A stretch of 59,725 nt of DNA, taken from NCBI GenBank assembly GCA_000621425.1, contig JHYJ01000017.1:1-59725 (forward strand). The letters run 5' to 3'. Source of the DNA: Lachnospiraceae bacterium AB2028. GTDB taxonomy: Bacteria > Bacillota > Clostridia > Lachnospirales > Lachnospiraceae. Shown here piece by piece: positions 1-7,428 of the stretch. The position numbers and the translations under genes are program-made. Positions within the stretch are counted from its first letter, which is position 1, and the number at the start of each line of letters is the position of its first letter. The notes beneath the pieces were generated by a model. That model was not told the origin of the DNA. It did not search any database and saw only the letters and a list, made by a program, of their open reading frames with translations.

Positions 1-8
1 AGTCGGGA
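1..8. repeat. Left terminal 8-bp direct repeat, candidate attachment core
   Basis: The window opens with agtcggga, and the same eight bases close it at 59718-59725. With an integrase gene beginning 200 bp inside, the simplest reading is a direct repeat made by integrase strand exchange (att core). It could equally be the closing overlap of a circular molecule. Eight bases alone could match by chance; the position at both exact ends is what makes it notable. Confidence 0.5.
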
Positions 9-215
9 CGGAATCGGTACATTTTCCCGTCTTTATCCGTCTATATCCCGTGGTTTCCGTCCTTGTCCAAAAATCGATTTTTTTGCTTTTACATCCTTGT
101 CCACTGAGTTACATGAACGTGTTGTAAAGGGTGCGTCAAACTCAAAAAACGGCTTTTGAAATGGATCAGGACGGACTGCTGATTTTTATGAAAAATCGTA
201 CCCTAAACAGGCACT
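9..215. other. Left end of element, probable integrase arm region
   Basis: No gene is seen between the left terminus and the integrase stop. The first 110 bases contain repeated short motifs of the type tccgtc, cccgtc and cttgtcc. The 13-mer tccgtctatatcc at 36-48 recurs with one change at the right end (59636-59648). Tyrosine integrases of conjugative transposons usually have arm-type binding sites repeated near both ends, so this is the likely role; no footprint can be inferred from sequence alone. Confidence 0.4.
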
Positions 216-1445
216 TTAAATCACAAAAATTTTGTCTTCCATGTTGCTTAAGACTTCCTTCTTTTTCTCGTCGGTACAGTCAGCGTAGATGTCCATGGTC
301 GTCTGTATATCCTTATGTCCCATGATCGACTGAATGACCTTTAAGTTCGTCTCGTTTTCACAGAGCCTCGTACAGAAGGTATGCCTTAAATGGTGAGCTG
401 AGAAATCCGGAAGGAGCAGCGGCTCTCTTCTTTCTTTCTTCGCATTGGCAGTTTCTTCTTCATTATATCCTGCCGTCACCGTGTGGATCATTCGATTCAC
501 TTCGGAGGGGATAGTTACCGTCCCGTCCGAGCTTGCAAATACGAATCCCGAATAACCATCGATCTCCTGGGTGCAGAATCCCGTGATCTGCTGGATCTGA
601 TACTCCTCAAGAAAAGCATCATAGACTTCCTGGATCATCGGAATGGTACGTGTACCGGCCTCGGTCTTAGGGGTGCTGATGTGTAAACAGCCACCTTCCT
701 TATCAAGACGTCTGTGGACCAGATTGTGATTGACGCTTATCGAGCGGTTGTCAAAATCCAGATCCTGCCAGCGAAGCCCGAGACATTCTCCGATCCTCAT
801 CCCTGTTCCGATCAGTACTGTAATGATCGGCTTCCATCCCTGATACTGATGGTTCTCGAAGAGGTAATTCATGAATGCTTTCTGCTCAGCTACTGTCAGG
901 GATTTGCGCTTTGTCTTCACCCATACATGGCTCTTCTTGATCTCTGTCAGTGCTCCCGAGGCGGGATTCACACGAAGGATCCCTTCGCGTACTGCCATCT
1001 GGAATGCAGGATGCAGCTGGGTATGAATGTTATCAACTGTTGCCGGCGAGAATCCTTCCTGCGTGAGAAGATTATAATAATACTCTTTCACATCCGTAAA
1101 GCGGATCGTAGCGGCCCTGCGATTACCGAATGACTCCCTGACATAATGATCGTAGGTGTAGATGTAGTTTACCCTGGTCGTCGGCTTCAGGTCGTATTTC
1201 TGTTTGATATACGCATCGTATATCTGATTGACTGTAATGCGCTCAGCTCTCTGGGGATCCAGCCCATCCTCCAGATCACGTCTGATCTTCTGCTCCTTCT
1301 TTCTCAGTTCGACCAGATCACTTGCATAAACGGTATGCCTCTTCCGGTTCTTGTCTGTGTAAGAATATGCATATCGTCCATCCGACCTCTGACACTCGCC
1401 GCTCCTGAGCGCGTAACCGCGAGAGTCTTTCCTGCTTTGTGCCAT
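216..1445 (-). CDS. int: Tyrosine recombinase, ICE integrase
   Basis: A 409-residue site-specific recombinase expected to integrate and excise the element. Residues 1-60 form a basic arm-binding type N-terminus, 70-170 a SAM-like core-binding domain, and 190-400 the catalytic domain. The catalytic set is visible: Arg217 in GTGMRIGE, Lys260 in TPKTEAGT, His351 and Arg354 in HHLRHTF, His377 in MGHKD and the nucleophile Tyr387 in MDIYADC. Length and architecture match the Tn916/Tn1549 integrase group. It is the last gene before the left terminus, the usual position for an ICE integrase, and follows a small ribbon-helix-helix gene and a DUF6462 gene that may control excision. The ATG follows an AGGAGG-like site. 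Confidence 0.95.
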   Translation of the reverse strand: MAQSRKDSRGYALRSGECQRSDGRYAYSYTDKNRKRHTVYASDLVELRKKEQKIRRDLEDGLDPQRAERITVNQIYDAYIKQKYDLKPTTRVNYIYTYDHYVRESFGNRRAATIRFTDVKEYYYNLLTQEGFSPATVDNIHTQLHPAFQMAVREGILRVNPASGALTEIKKSHVWVKTKRKSLTVAEQKAFMNYLFENHQYQGWKPIITVLIGTGMRIGECLGLRWQDLDFDNRSISVNHNLVHRRLDKEGGCLHISTPKTEAGTRTIPMIQEVYDAFLEEYQIQQITGFCTQEIDGYSGFVFASSDGTVTIPSEVNRMIHTVTAGYNEEETANAKKERREPLLLPDFSAHHLRHTFCTRLCENETNLKVIQSIMGHKDIQTTMDIYADCTDEKKKEVLSNMEDKIFVI

Positions 1446-1479
1446 TTTATGTTCCTCCTTTTGATAAGAGGAACAGCTT

Positions 1480-1653
1480 TCATGGCTTTGTCTTGTACAG
1501 AAGCTCCAGCGCTTCCTTAAAGACCTGTGCCTGGGTGAGATTCATCTTCTTGCAGTAGGCAAAGAGTCTGTCCCGTTCTTCTTCTGTCACTCTGAAACCG
1601 ACTTTGATACATCTCGGTTTTTCTACTTCGGGTCTTCCTCTCCTTCGTGCCAT
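1480..1653 (-). CDS. Small ribbon-helix-helix DNA-binding protein
   Basis: The start giving 57 residues is chosen because gaaggga precedes this ATG at good spacing; an upstream ATG would add 17 unconvincing residues. A basic N-terminus (ARRRGRP) is followed by a beta strand and two helices (CIKVGFRVTEEERDRL, then MNLTQAQVFKEALELL), the pattern of a MetJ/Arc-type repressor. These fold as dimers that bind short inverted repeats. It lies 34 bp upstream of int on the same strand, so a role in regulating int, or as an accessory excision factor, is inferred. Confidence 0.75.
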   Translation of the reverse strand: MARRRGRPEVEKPRCIKVGFRVTEEERDRLFAYCKKMNLTQAQVFKEALELLYKTKP

Positions 1654-1760
1654 CGTTCTGCTCCCTTCAAAATCTCTGTTTCCATTATAATTGATGCCCC
1701 ACATTAAATCAATGTATTTTTATGTTTTTTTGAAAGCTGTTCCTGTGTTTTCGTTACATC

Positions 1761-1982
1761 TTATATATCTCTGAAGTTCTCCAGATACTCTTCGATGATC
1801 TCCGTGTTCACCAGAACGATACGTCTGATGCGATAGACAGCCTTTGCTTCCTTGGCCAGATCCATAAAAGAATGGATCCCCATGGAAAACATTGCTGCAC
1901 CTTCTTCATATTTCACGAACTTCTTCTTTCCGTTCGTAAGCAGTCCCTCGATATTCTCTGCTTCTTTCCTCTTATATGCCAT
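1761..1982 (-). CDS. DUF6462 protein, excisionase-like
   Basis: A 73-residue protein with the core FVKYEEGAAMFSMGIHSF followed by a helix and a strand with VLVNTEIIEEYL. This is the winged-helix, excisionase-like layout of DUF6462 proteins common in Clostridia ICEs. Two paralogues sit at the far right end (58830-59099 and 59092-59382). This copy is in the integrase module, so it is the best candidate for the recombination directionality factor. That role is inferred from position and fold. The ATG has a GGGAGG site about 9 bases upstream. Confidence 0.75.
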   Translation of the reverse strand: MAYKRKEAENIEGLLTNGKKKFVKYEEGAAMFSMGIHSFMDLAKEAKAVYRIRRIVLVNTEIIEEYLENFRDI

Positions 1983-1997
1983 GATCTCTTTCCTCCC

Positions 1998-2561
1998 TTA
2001 TAACTTCTCCCCGAAAAACGGGATGGTCCTCTGTTCCAAAGTTTTCCTTGTTACTGCGATCAGATTCTTGATCGACTGGTATGCCAAATCCTCTTCTTCG
2101 GCGATCTTCTCCAGCTTCTGCTCCTTGTTGATGTACCGGTACGTGATCCGGTAATCCCTCCCGGAGAGCGCCTTGAGGGATTTATCAAAGACCGCATACT
2201 CCCTTCGCATCATATGGAGCGTGATGATATCGCGTCTGTGTTTCTCCGGATCGTCCGTATCCTCCAGGATATTCCCGGAATCCTTTTCTTCCTCGATAAC
2301 TTCACGGATCAGGATATTCTCGATTGCCTGTCTTGCGGTCGGATCGCTGAGACTGTTGGTCTGGATCCTGACACCGACATCCTCACCGTTCTTTGCGCGG
2401 AGGTTGTATTCCCTCTCATAAAGGATCCGGTTAAAGAGCCCGGCCTCATAGCTTTCCACAAGATTCAGAAAGACTTCGTAATTTTTGTAGATCAGCATGA
2501 ACCTTTCGTGCGGATTGCCCTGTCCGTATCTGTCCACCAGTTTTTCTTCTGTAATGCACAT
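1998..2561 (-). CDS. Sigma-70-like helix-turn-helix regulator
   Basis: A protein of 187 residues. The ATG at 2561 is preferred because GGAGG lies 8 bases upstream; an ATG five codons earlier overlaps that ribosome site. The last 60 residues (IAEEEDLAYQSIKNLIAVTR) form a helix-turn-helix resembling sigma region 4, and the remainder is helical and charged. Similar proteins in phages and ICEs act as late-gene activators or sigma-like factors. It starts a short cluster with the DUF6462 gene, the RHH gene and int (all minus, gaps of 15-100 bp), so it may control the recombination module. Confidence 0.55.
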   Translation of the reverse strand: MCITEEKLVDRYGQGNPHERFMLIYKNYEVFLNLVESYEAGLFNRILYEREYNLRAKNGEDVGVRIQTNSLSDPTARQAIENILIREVIEEEKDSGNILEDTDDPEKHRRDIITLHMMRREYAVFDKSLKALSGRDYRITYRYINKEQKLEKIAEEEDLAYQSIKNLIAVTRKTLEQRTIPFFGEKL

Positions 2562-2680
2562 GTTCGCATCCTCCATTCAACTTCACTGGAGGTTTGGCTT
2601 GCCGGCTTGCGTCACCTCTTGCTTACATATGCAATTCTACGGAATACCACGTCAAAAGTAAGATAGCGAACATCATACAA

Positions 2681-2701
2681 AAGTATGGCGACACCATACT
2701 T
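2681..2701. repeat. Perfect inverted repeat, candidate operator
   Basis: AAGTATGG-N5-CCATACTT is a perfect 8-bp inverted repeat with a five-base centre. It lies about 120 bp upstream of the sigma-like gene start, beside a possible minus-strand promoter (TTGACG then GCATAT). No T run follows, so it looks like a repressor operator rather than a terminator. The XRE or S24 regulators of this region are candidate ligands. Confidence 0.5.
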
Positions 2702-2730
2702 ATGTGTTTTAATGTTAGCTTTTTTATTGG

Positions 2731-2772
2731 TTAGGGGGCGAGATTTGCAATAGCTCAAAATCTTACCCCCTA
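2731..2772. repeat. Left copy of a 42-44 bp repeat flanking the AAA ATPase gene
   Basis: It starts ttagggggcgagatttgcaa and ends cttaccccctat, so each end mirrors the other (TTAGGGGG / CCCCCTA). A closely similar copy in the same orientation lies at 4087-4130, just after the ATPase stop. The remaining differences are small substitutions and indels. The pair brackets the gene and its promoter. Confidence 0.7.
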
Positions 2773-2775
2773 TTA

Positions 2776-2804
2776 TTGACTTTTACCCCTTAAAATAGTA
2801 TTAT
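2776..2804 (+). promoter_or_regulatory. Promoter of the AAA ATPase gene
   Basis: TTGACT at 2776-2781 and TATTAT at 2799-2804 are separated by 17 bases, a near-consensus housekeeping promoter. The ATG follows 35 bp downstream. The promoter is inside the repeat-bounded unit, so the gene would carry its own expression signal if it moved. Confidence 0.7.
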
Positions 2805-2839
2805 TAAATGGAATTTATGCGATCGGAGGCTAAATACCT

Positions 2840-4090
2840 ATGGAATATGAAATCAAGAAAGATTTATATAAGCGTGAAAAATATCTTAATAAGATCCGTG
2901 GCTTCTATCACGAAACAGAGATTATCAAAGTTTTAACCGGCGTCAGACGATGCGGAAAATCTTCTATCATGAACCTTATTGCCGGAGAACTGACCGAAAA
3001 CGGTGTTAAGGCCGAGAATATTCTCTATTTCAACCTTGATAAAAAACCTTATGACACTGTAAGTACAACAGATGCCCTGGACAAACTGATCGCCGATAAC
3101 AGCACCACAAAAGGTATCAAGTATCTTTTTATAGATGAGATTCAGAATGTTAAGGGATTTGAGCGGGTTATCAACTCCTGGAGAGAAGAGGGGGACTTCT
3201 CCATATTCATTACAGGGTCTAACTCTTATCTTCTTTCCGGTGAACTGGTCACAAAACTCACCGGGCGTTACATTGAATTCAATATCCTGCCGCTTACCTT
3301 TGATGAGTATCTCGAGATCAAAAAGTTCTTCGGAAAGCAGCTTTCCCCCGACAATATGACTGAATTACGCAACTATATCCTTGAGGGTGGGTTCCCGTAT
3401 GTGGCAAAGCTGAATTCGATGAATGATAAGCGGCTTTACGTTCAAAACCTGATAAACGAGATCTATGAAAAAGATATCAGAAAGCGTATCCAGATCAGAA
3501 ACCGGGCTACTTTCGAAGCCATAATGAAATACGTTATCAACAATTTCGGATCCACCACGAGCATTCAGAACATCACAGATGATATCATAAAGAAGGGCAT
3601 AAAAATTAAACGTGAGACGGTGAACCGCTATATTAATGCACTTATAAGTGCAAAAATTCTTATACCATGTGACAGATTTGATATGAAGTCAAGAAAATCC
3701 ATCATGGGTGAGAAAAAGTACTATCTGTCGGACTTATCGTTCTATTATGCACTGAACACCGACAATCGCATCAACTTCGGTCCGGTGCTTGAAAACATTG
3801 TATACACCTATGCTGCCGGCATGGACTATATGATAAGCGTCGGAAGGATTGGCAAGCTGGAATGTGACTTCATTCTAAGAGATAATGAAATGAACTATTC
3901 CTATGTTCAAGTCGCCTATACGATTCTAGAAAGCAAAGATACCGAGGACAGAGAATACAGATCGTTGGAACAGGTTACATGGGATAATTATCCCAAATAT
4001 CTTCTTACCACCGACAGTCTTCTTCAGAAAAGGAACGGGATCATCCATGCGAATCTCATTAACTTCATAAAGGATGGTCAACGCTTTTAG
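2840..4090 (+). CDS. AAA_14/DUF4143 ATPase
   Basis: A 416-residue ATPase with a Walker A at 34-42 (GVRRCGKSS), a Walker B at about 96-102 (LFIDEIQ) and a sensor-like ITGSNS. A C-terminal DUF4143 half includes a winged-helix and a restriction-endonuclease-like strand pattern around YMISVGRIGKLECDFIL. These proteins are widespread accessory ATPases whose substrate is unknown. It is read against the surrounding genes and has its own promoter and a GGAGG site. It is flanked by similar palindromic repeats, and the stop codon TAG is the first part of the right repeat. I infer a self-contained inserted cassette, not an ICE backbone gene. Confidence 0.85.
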   Translation: MEYEIKKDLYKREKYLNKIRGFYHETEIIKVLTGVRRCGKSSIMNLIAGELTENGVKAENILYFNLDKKPYDTVSTTDALDKLIADNSTTKGIKYLFIDEIQNVKGFERVINSWREEGDFSIFITGSNSYLLSGELVTKLTGRYIEFNILPLTFDEYLEIKKFFGKQLSPDNMTELRNYILEGGFPYVAKLNSMNDKRLYVQNLINEIYEKDIRKRIQIRNRATFEAIMKYVINNFGSTTSIQNITDDIIKKGIKIKRETVNRYINALISAKILIPCDRFDMKSRKSIMGEKKYYLSDLSFYYALNTDNRINFGPVLENIVYTYAAGMDYMISVGRIGKLECDFILRDNEMNYSYVQVAYTILESKDTEDREYRSLEQVTWDNYPKYLLTTDSLLQKRNGIIHANLINFIKDGQRF

Positions 4091-4130
4091 GGGGCAGAAA
4101 TTGCAAAAAGCACAAAACTTACCCCCCTAA
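4087..4130. repeat. Right copy of the repeat flanking the AAA ATPase gene
   Basis: It starts ttagggggcagaaattgcaa and ends acttacccccctaa, matching 2731-2772 at most positions and with the same inverted ends. It overlaps the ATPase stop codon. A G-rich stem pairing with a C-rich end could also form a hairpin at the 3' end of the mRNA, so a terminator function is an alternative for this copy. Confidence 0.65.
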
Positions 4131-4147
4131 AAGTGAAAAGTAAAGAC

Positions 4148-4477
4148 TTATACCAGTGCCCTGATCTGCTTCAGCAGCATCTCCTGCACCTTCGGATCTG
4201 TAATCTTGGAAAACAGCCCTTCCGCCTCATTCATAAAACCATTTGCAACTTCCGGAGCTTTCTCTCCCAGGATCAGATAGTTGGGATCTGTCTCAAGGGC
4301 TTTTGCCAATTCGGCAATCACGCTGCTCTTGATATCGATCCTGTCATTCTCATAATTCGATATGGTAGGCTTCGGGATAAAAGTAGCTTTTGCCAGCTCC
4401 TCCTGGGTCATTCCAAGTCTGATCCTCTGTGCCCTGATCCTCTGTCCTAATGTTTCTTCCTTAATAAATGTGTTCAT
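4148..4477 (-). CDS. XRE-family transcriptional regulator
   Basis: A 109-residue protein with an N-terminal helix-turn-helix at about 12-66 (LGQRIRAQRIRLGMTQEELA, then TISNYEND), a classic Cro/CI fold. A short helical tail ends in MLLKQIRALV. Transcribed away from the S24 repressor region. It probably controls element genes from the palindromes nearby, such as that at 4544-4584 directly upstream. GAGGAG precedes the ATG. Confidence 0.85.
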   Translation of the reverse strand: MNTFIKEETLGQRIRAQRIRLGMTQEELAKATFIPKPTISNYENDRIDIKSSVIAELAKALETDPNYLILGEKAPEVANGFMNEAEGLFSKITDPKVQEMLLKQIRALV

Positions 4478-4543
4478 CTTCTCCTCTTTCCGGGCGAACC
4501 GGAAAAAAGAGATGTACTGTTGTGTCCGTTACAATAAACAAAA

Positions 4544-4584
4544 CGCACGAAAAGACTCCGTTTTACCGGTTATCTTTTCATGCG
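4544..4584. repeat. 12-bp inverted repeat upstream of the XRE gene
   Basis: CGCACGAAAAGA at 4544-4555 pairs with TCTTTTCATGCG at 4573-4584 with one mismatch across a 17-base spacer. It lies in the 5' region of the XRE gene at 4148-4477, so it is either an autoregulatory operator or an mRNA hairpin. A second small palindrome, GCGTG-N5-CACGC, lies near 4640. Confidence 0.5.
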
Positions 4585-4677
4585 TCCGCGGTGGGTCATG
4601 CCCCCATATCATGAAGCCCTCATTTAATTGTATTAAAGCGTGGCTTGCACGCCTGATCTCTTACTGATTGCTAAATC

Positions 4678-4884
4678 TTATAAGTAGCACTTTCCGTGAG
4701 CATCCGTGCTCTCGATGATCTGCCCCTCCGTAAAATTTCTAAGGGTCACTACTCTGGTACATTTGTGGGTATGGCATTTTATCATGATGCCATTCATAGC
4801 CGGAGCCGTCCTGTCTCCGGTCAGTGCATAGGAGATCCGCATGGATTTCCTGCACTTCTTGCAATAAAATTCAATCGCCTGCAT
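4678..4884 (-). CDS. Small zinc-ribbon protein
   Basis: A 68-residue protein with paired metal ligands CKKC near the start and CHTHKC in the middle, followed by a strand-rich stretch. No family name is recognised. The ATG at 4884 is preferred because GGAGGTG lies 9 bases upstream. A longer version starting at 5079 is possible: its ATG overlaps the TGA of an upstream frame (ATGA), but its AGGAGG is only two bases away. A role in nucleic-acid or regulator binding is inferred from the zinc ribbon only. Confidence 0.6.
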   Translation of the reverse strand: MQAIEFYCKKCRKSMRISYALTGDRTAPAMNGIMIKCHTHKCTRVVTLRNFTEGQIIESTDAHGKCYL

Positions 4885-5328
4885 TCGGCTTTTCACCTCC
4901 AATTCAATGTTTTGATCTGAAGTCTGAAAAGGAAAGGGAAAGTCACCTTTACAGATTACTGCGGAACGTTGATTAGTCGATCCGCAAAGTGAGCCGACTA
5001 TAATACCCCGAGGTCCGGGCAGCTCACTGAAAACCTCGATATTCAGTTTTTCTTCCTGCGCAGAAAGAAGATCACTCATATCCTCCTACGCGTGTAAACA
5101 ATCATAGGCATGTTCATTTCCTCCATCCCATTTAAACAGCGAACCAAGTTCCGACCGCCGAAGGTTAGCGTGGTCCGCAAGCACCTTCCCAAAAAGATTC
5201 GAGATAATGGGTGTCGTTCTGCCATCCTGCTGGTATCAGCACCCCTTATGAGTAACCAATATAATACCATTTTGATTTGATTACAACGGAATCATATTTC
5301 CATTTTCTGATTTTATTAGATTTTCCTA
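4885..5328. other. Intergenic regulatory region, no firm gene
   Basis: About 440 bp between the zinc-ribbon gene and the repressor promoter. On the minus strand a possible 13-codon frame (5076-5117, MNMPMIVYTRRRI) has a GGAGG site and ends in ATGA overlapping the alternative zinc-ribbon start, suggesting leader-coupled translation. The 64-residue frame containing it has no convincing composition. Otherwise nothing recognisable. Confidence 0.3.
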
Positions 5329-5357
5329 TTGATTTTATCCGCCCTATGGGGTATATT
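5329..5357 (+). promoter_or_regulatory. Promoter of the S24 repressor gene
   Basis: TTGATT at 5329-5334 and TATATT at 5352-5357 have a 17-base spacer, near consensus. The repressor ATG lies 49 bp downstream of the -10. The spacer contains ccctatgggg, a small palindrome that could be an autoregulatory operator. Confidence 0.7.
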
Positions 5358-5406
5358 AGATCTCACAGACGTGCGGCTGTATCCCGCACTTAGAAAGAGG
5401 TCACTT

Positions 5407-6108
5407 ATGGACAACATTGGAAACATATTTGCTGCTTATCGGAAATCCTTAAAATACTCTCAACAGGATATCTGCGATAAGCTTACCGGAATGGGGATCC
5501 CTACCAAGGCTGCAGCATACAGCACCTGGGAGACCGGTAACAGCATTCCGAACGCAGTACAGTTTCTTGCGATGTGCAAGATCCTCGGCATCACGGATAT
5601 CTTCAATAAGTTTATCGGAGGATACAATCCGGATGATCCGATGGCCGAGCTCAATGAGGAAGGCCGGATGTTGGCACTTAATTACATCGACCTGCTGAAA
5701 GGCTCCGGAAAGTATCAGGCTGCTCCTATCCGCATCCTGCAGCCTGTCAGGACACTCAATCTGTACGATATGCCTGTATCCGCAGGAACCGGTCAGTTTC
5801 TTGATAACGACAGTTATGAAGAAGTTGAAGTCGGACCTGAAGTTCCGGAGACAGCAGATTTCGGAGTGCGTATCAGCGGAGACAGCATGATGCCGAGATA
5901 CCTGGATAAACAGATCGTGTGGATCCAGAAGACAGAAGAACTGAATGATGGAGAGATCGGGATCTTCTTCTACAACGGAAACGCGTACTGCAAGAAGCTT
6001 CAGAGCAATAGGAAAGGAACGTATCTCATATCACTGAACGATAAGTATGCTCCTATTGAGATTGCCGAAGGAGAATCAATTAAAACTTTTGGCCGGGTTG
6101 TGAGTTAG
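5407..6108 (+). CDS. CI/LexA-like repressor with S24 peptidase domain
   Basis: A 233-residue repressor. Residues 5-65 are an XRE helix-turn-helix. Residues 120-233 are a LexA/UmuD-type S24 peptidase with a cleavable Ala-Gly bond at 126-127 (PVSAGTG), the Ser nucleophile at about 160 (ISGDSMMPR) and the Lys general base at about 196 (AYCKKLQ). In ICEs and prophages, RecA-stimulated self-cleavage of such proteins links DNA damage to induction, so this is the likely master switch of excision or transfer. AGAGG precedes the chosen ATG; an in-frame upstream start would lie inside the promoter. Confidence 0.85.
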   Translation: MDNIGNIFAAYRKSLKYSQQDICDKLTGMGIPTKAAAYSTWETGNSIPNAVQFLAMCKILGITDIFNKFIGGYNPDDPMAELNEEGRMLALNYIDLLKGSGKYQAAPIRILQPVRTLNLYDMPVSAGTGQFLDNDSYEEVEVGPEVPETADFGVRISGDSMMPRYLDKQIVWIQKTEELNDGEIGIFFYNGNAYCKKLQSNRKGTYLISLNDKYAPIEIAEGESIKTFGRVVS

Positions 6109-6119
6109 AGTCCGGATTA

Positions 6120-6147
6120 TTGTACACCTTGACTGCTACAATATAAT
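6120..6147 (+). promoter_or_regulatory. Putative promoter of the small XRE gene
   Basis: TTGTAC at 6120-6125 and a perfect TATAAT at 6142-6147 with a 16-base spacer. It lies directly after the repressor stop codon and 39 bp before the next ATG. Confidence 0.5.
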
Positions 6148-6185
6148 TGCTCAAAATATCAGGTCAGTCATAAAGGAGGGATTAT

Positions 6186-6383
6186 ATGGCAGTCATAAAT
6201 GATCTTAAGAAGCTGCGCAAGGAACAGCGCTTAAAGCAGTCCGATCTTGCTATGGCAGTCGGCATGTGCGAGAAAAGCATCAGCAACATCGAGCTGGAAA
6301 AGAATCCGGCCAGCCTTGAAACAGCTCTGCGCCTCGCAGCATATTTTAAAGTCCATGTGGAAGATATCTTCCATCTGGAGTAA
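6186..6383 (+). CDS. Small XRE helix-turn-helix regulator
   Basis: A 65-residue single-domain Cro-like protein: LRKEQRLKQSDLAMAVG then SISNIELEKN, ending in FKVHVEDIFHLE, the terminal strand common to the YgzD-like branch. AAAGGAGGG lies seven bases before the ATG. Placed after the S24 repressor on the same strand, it may act as the opposing Cro-type regulator; this pairing is inferred. Confidence 0.85.
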   Translation: MAVINDLKKLRKEQRLKQSDLAMAVGMCEKSISNIELEKNPASLETALRLAAYFKVHVEDIFHLE

Positions 6384-6446
6384 GAACATACCACGCAGGC
6401 GCATAAAGCAGGGCTTGATACATAGCCTAAAGAAAGGAGCCCCGTC

Positions 6447-6779
6447 ATGAGTACAACATCATATCAGATCATCGCCGTAGACTTTGACGGAACCCTCTGC
6501 TTCAGCAAGTGGCCGGAGCTCGGCGAGCCGAACAGGCCGTTGATCGAATACCTTATTGATCAGAAAAGATCCGGCAACAAACTCATCCTCTGGACCTGCC
6601 GCGCCGGGGATGCCCTGGAAAAGGCAGTCTCCTGGTGCCGGGATCAGCAGCTGGAATTTGATGCCATAAATGACAATCTCCCGGAGATCATTGAAATGTA
6701 CGGCAACAATTCCCGGAAGATCACCTGCGATTATTACATTGATGATAAAGCTGTGCTACCAGCCATGGTTAATGGGTAA
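6447..6779 (+). CDS. HAD-like hydrolase
   Basis: A 110-residue protein beginning IIAVDFDGTL, the HAD motif I with nucleophile Asp12 and acid Asp14, followed by LWTCRAG and an acidic YIDDKA near the end (motif IV). This minimal form lacks a cap domain and is common in phages and mobile elements as a putative phosphatase, substrate unknown. It follows the two regulators on the plus strand, with GGAGC before the ATG, and is closed by a terminator. Confidence 0.75.
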   Translation: MSTTSYQIIAVDFDGTLCFSKWPELGEPNRPLIEYLIDQKRSGNKLILWTCRAGDALEKAVSWCRDQQLEFDAINDNLPEIIEMYGNNSRKITCDYYIDDKAVLPAMVNG

Positions 6780-6806
6780 GGCCCGCCGATCTGGCGAGCC
6801 TTTTAT
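6779..6806 (+). terminator. Rho-independent terminator after the HAD gene
   Basis: GGCCCGCC-gatct-GGCGAGCC followed by TTTTATT, an imperfect GC-rich stem with a T tract directly after the HAD stop codon. It separates the plus-strand regulatory genes from the convergent minus-strand cargo. Confidence 0.65.
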
Positions 6807-6810
6807 TATT

Positions 6811-7362
6811 TCAATCCTTTATAACTTTTCCGTCATAGTCTATCTCATAATAATTGTCAGAGAAATCATATAATCTAATCCTATCCGGCATCATCTCAAA
6901 AGCCGGTTCTTCTCCCTGATATCTCACAAAAATATCTCTGGCGCCAAAATCCCATACGACATCAAAGTTTCGTGTCATTCTGATAATGTCCATTTCACAA
7001 TACATTATGAAATCCTTCTGATATCTATAAACCGAAAAGAGAGTTCCCGTAAGATCCATATTCTTTTTATTTATCATTTCTCCGGTTTGTATATCAAGTT
7101 CGCAGACAGTATCATTCAAAAACAACAACAGATTATCATCTTCTAAGAAAGCATATTCATCATGCGGCGTGAAAAACGAAACCTTTAATACAATCTTCTT
7201 TTCTAACGTATGAAAAACATCCGAAGCATTCACACAAAGCGTTTTAAAATAATCATCGCAGATCACGACATATTTATCCGGCTGAACAGAATTATCTGCC
7301 GAATCCGGGCTATAGTTTATTTCGCTTATTTCAATTTCCCACTTATCATTACAAAGATACAT
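6811..7362 (-). CDS. Uncharacterised 183-residue protein
   Basis: Not recognised. The sequence is rich in beta strands and aromatic and acidic residues (VVICDDYFKTL, LLLFLNDTVCELDIQTG, NFDVVWDFGARDIFV), consistent with a partial beta-propeller or immunity-protein-like fold. It is the last gene of the minus-strand cargo and follows the 483-residue coiled-coil gene by 66 bp. The ribosome site is weak, so the start is uncertain. A link to the upstream defence-like operon is possible but unproven. Confidence 0.6.
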   Translation of the reverse strand: MYLCNDKWEIEISEINYSPDSADNSVQPDKYVVICDDYFKTLCVNASDVFHTLEKKIVLKVSFFTPHDEYAFLEDDNLLLFLNDTVCELDIQTGEMINKKNMDLTGTLFSVYRYQKDFIMYCEMDIIRMTRNFDVVWDFGARDIFVRYQGEEPAFEMMPDRIRLYDFSDNYYEIDYDGKVIKD

Positions 7363-7428
7363 CGTTTCTTCGCTTTACTCTATTATTGTCCACCTTAATA
7401 TATTATCCATACCTACCACGATTTCACG

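Noticed and set aside
1-215. A tRNA gene as integration target at the ends
   Set aside because: No cloverleaf or TpsiC-like sequence is seen at either terminus.
5076-5270. A 64-residue minus-strand gene upstream of the zinc-ribbon gene
   Set aside because: No ribosome site for its start and poor composition; only its last 13 codons could be a leader.
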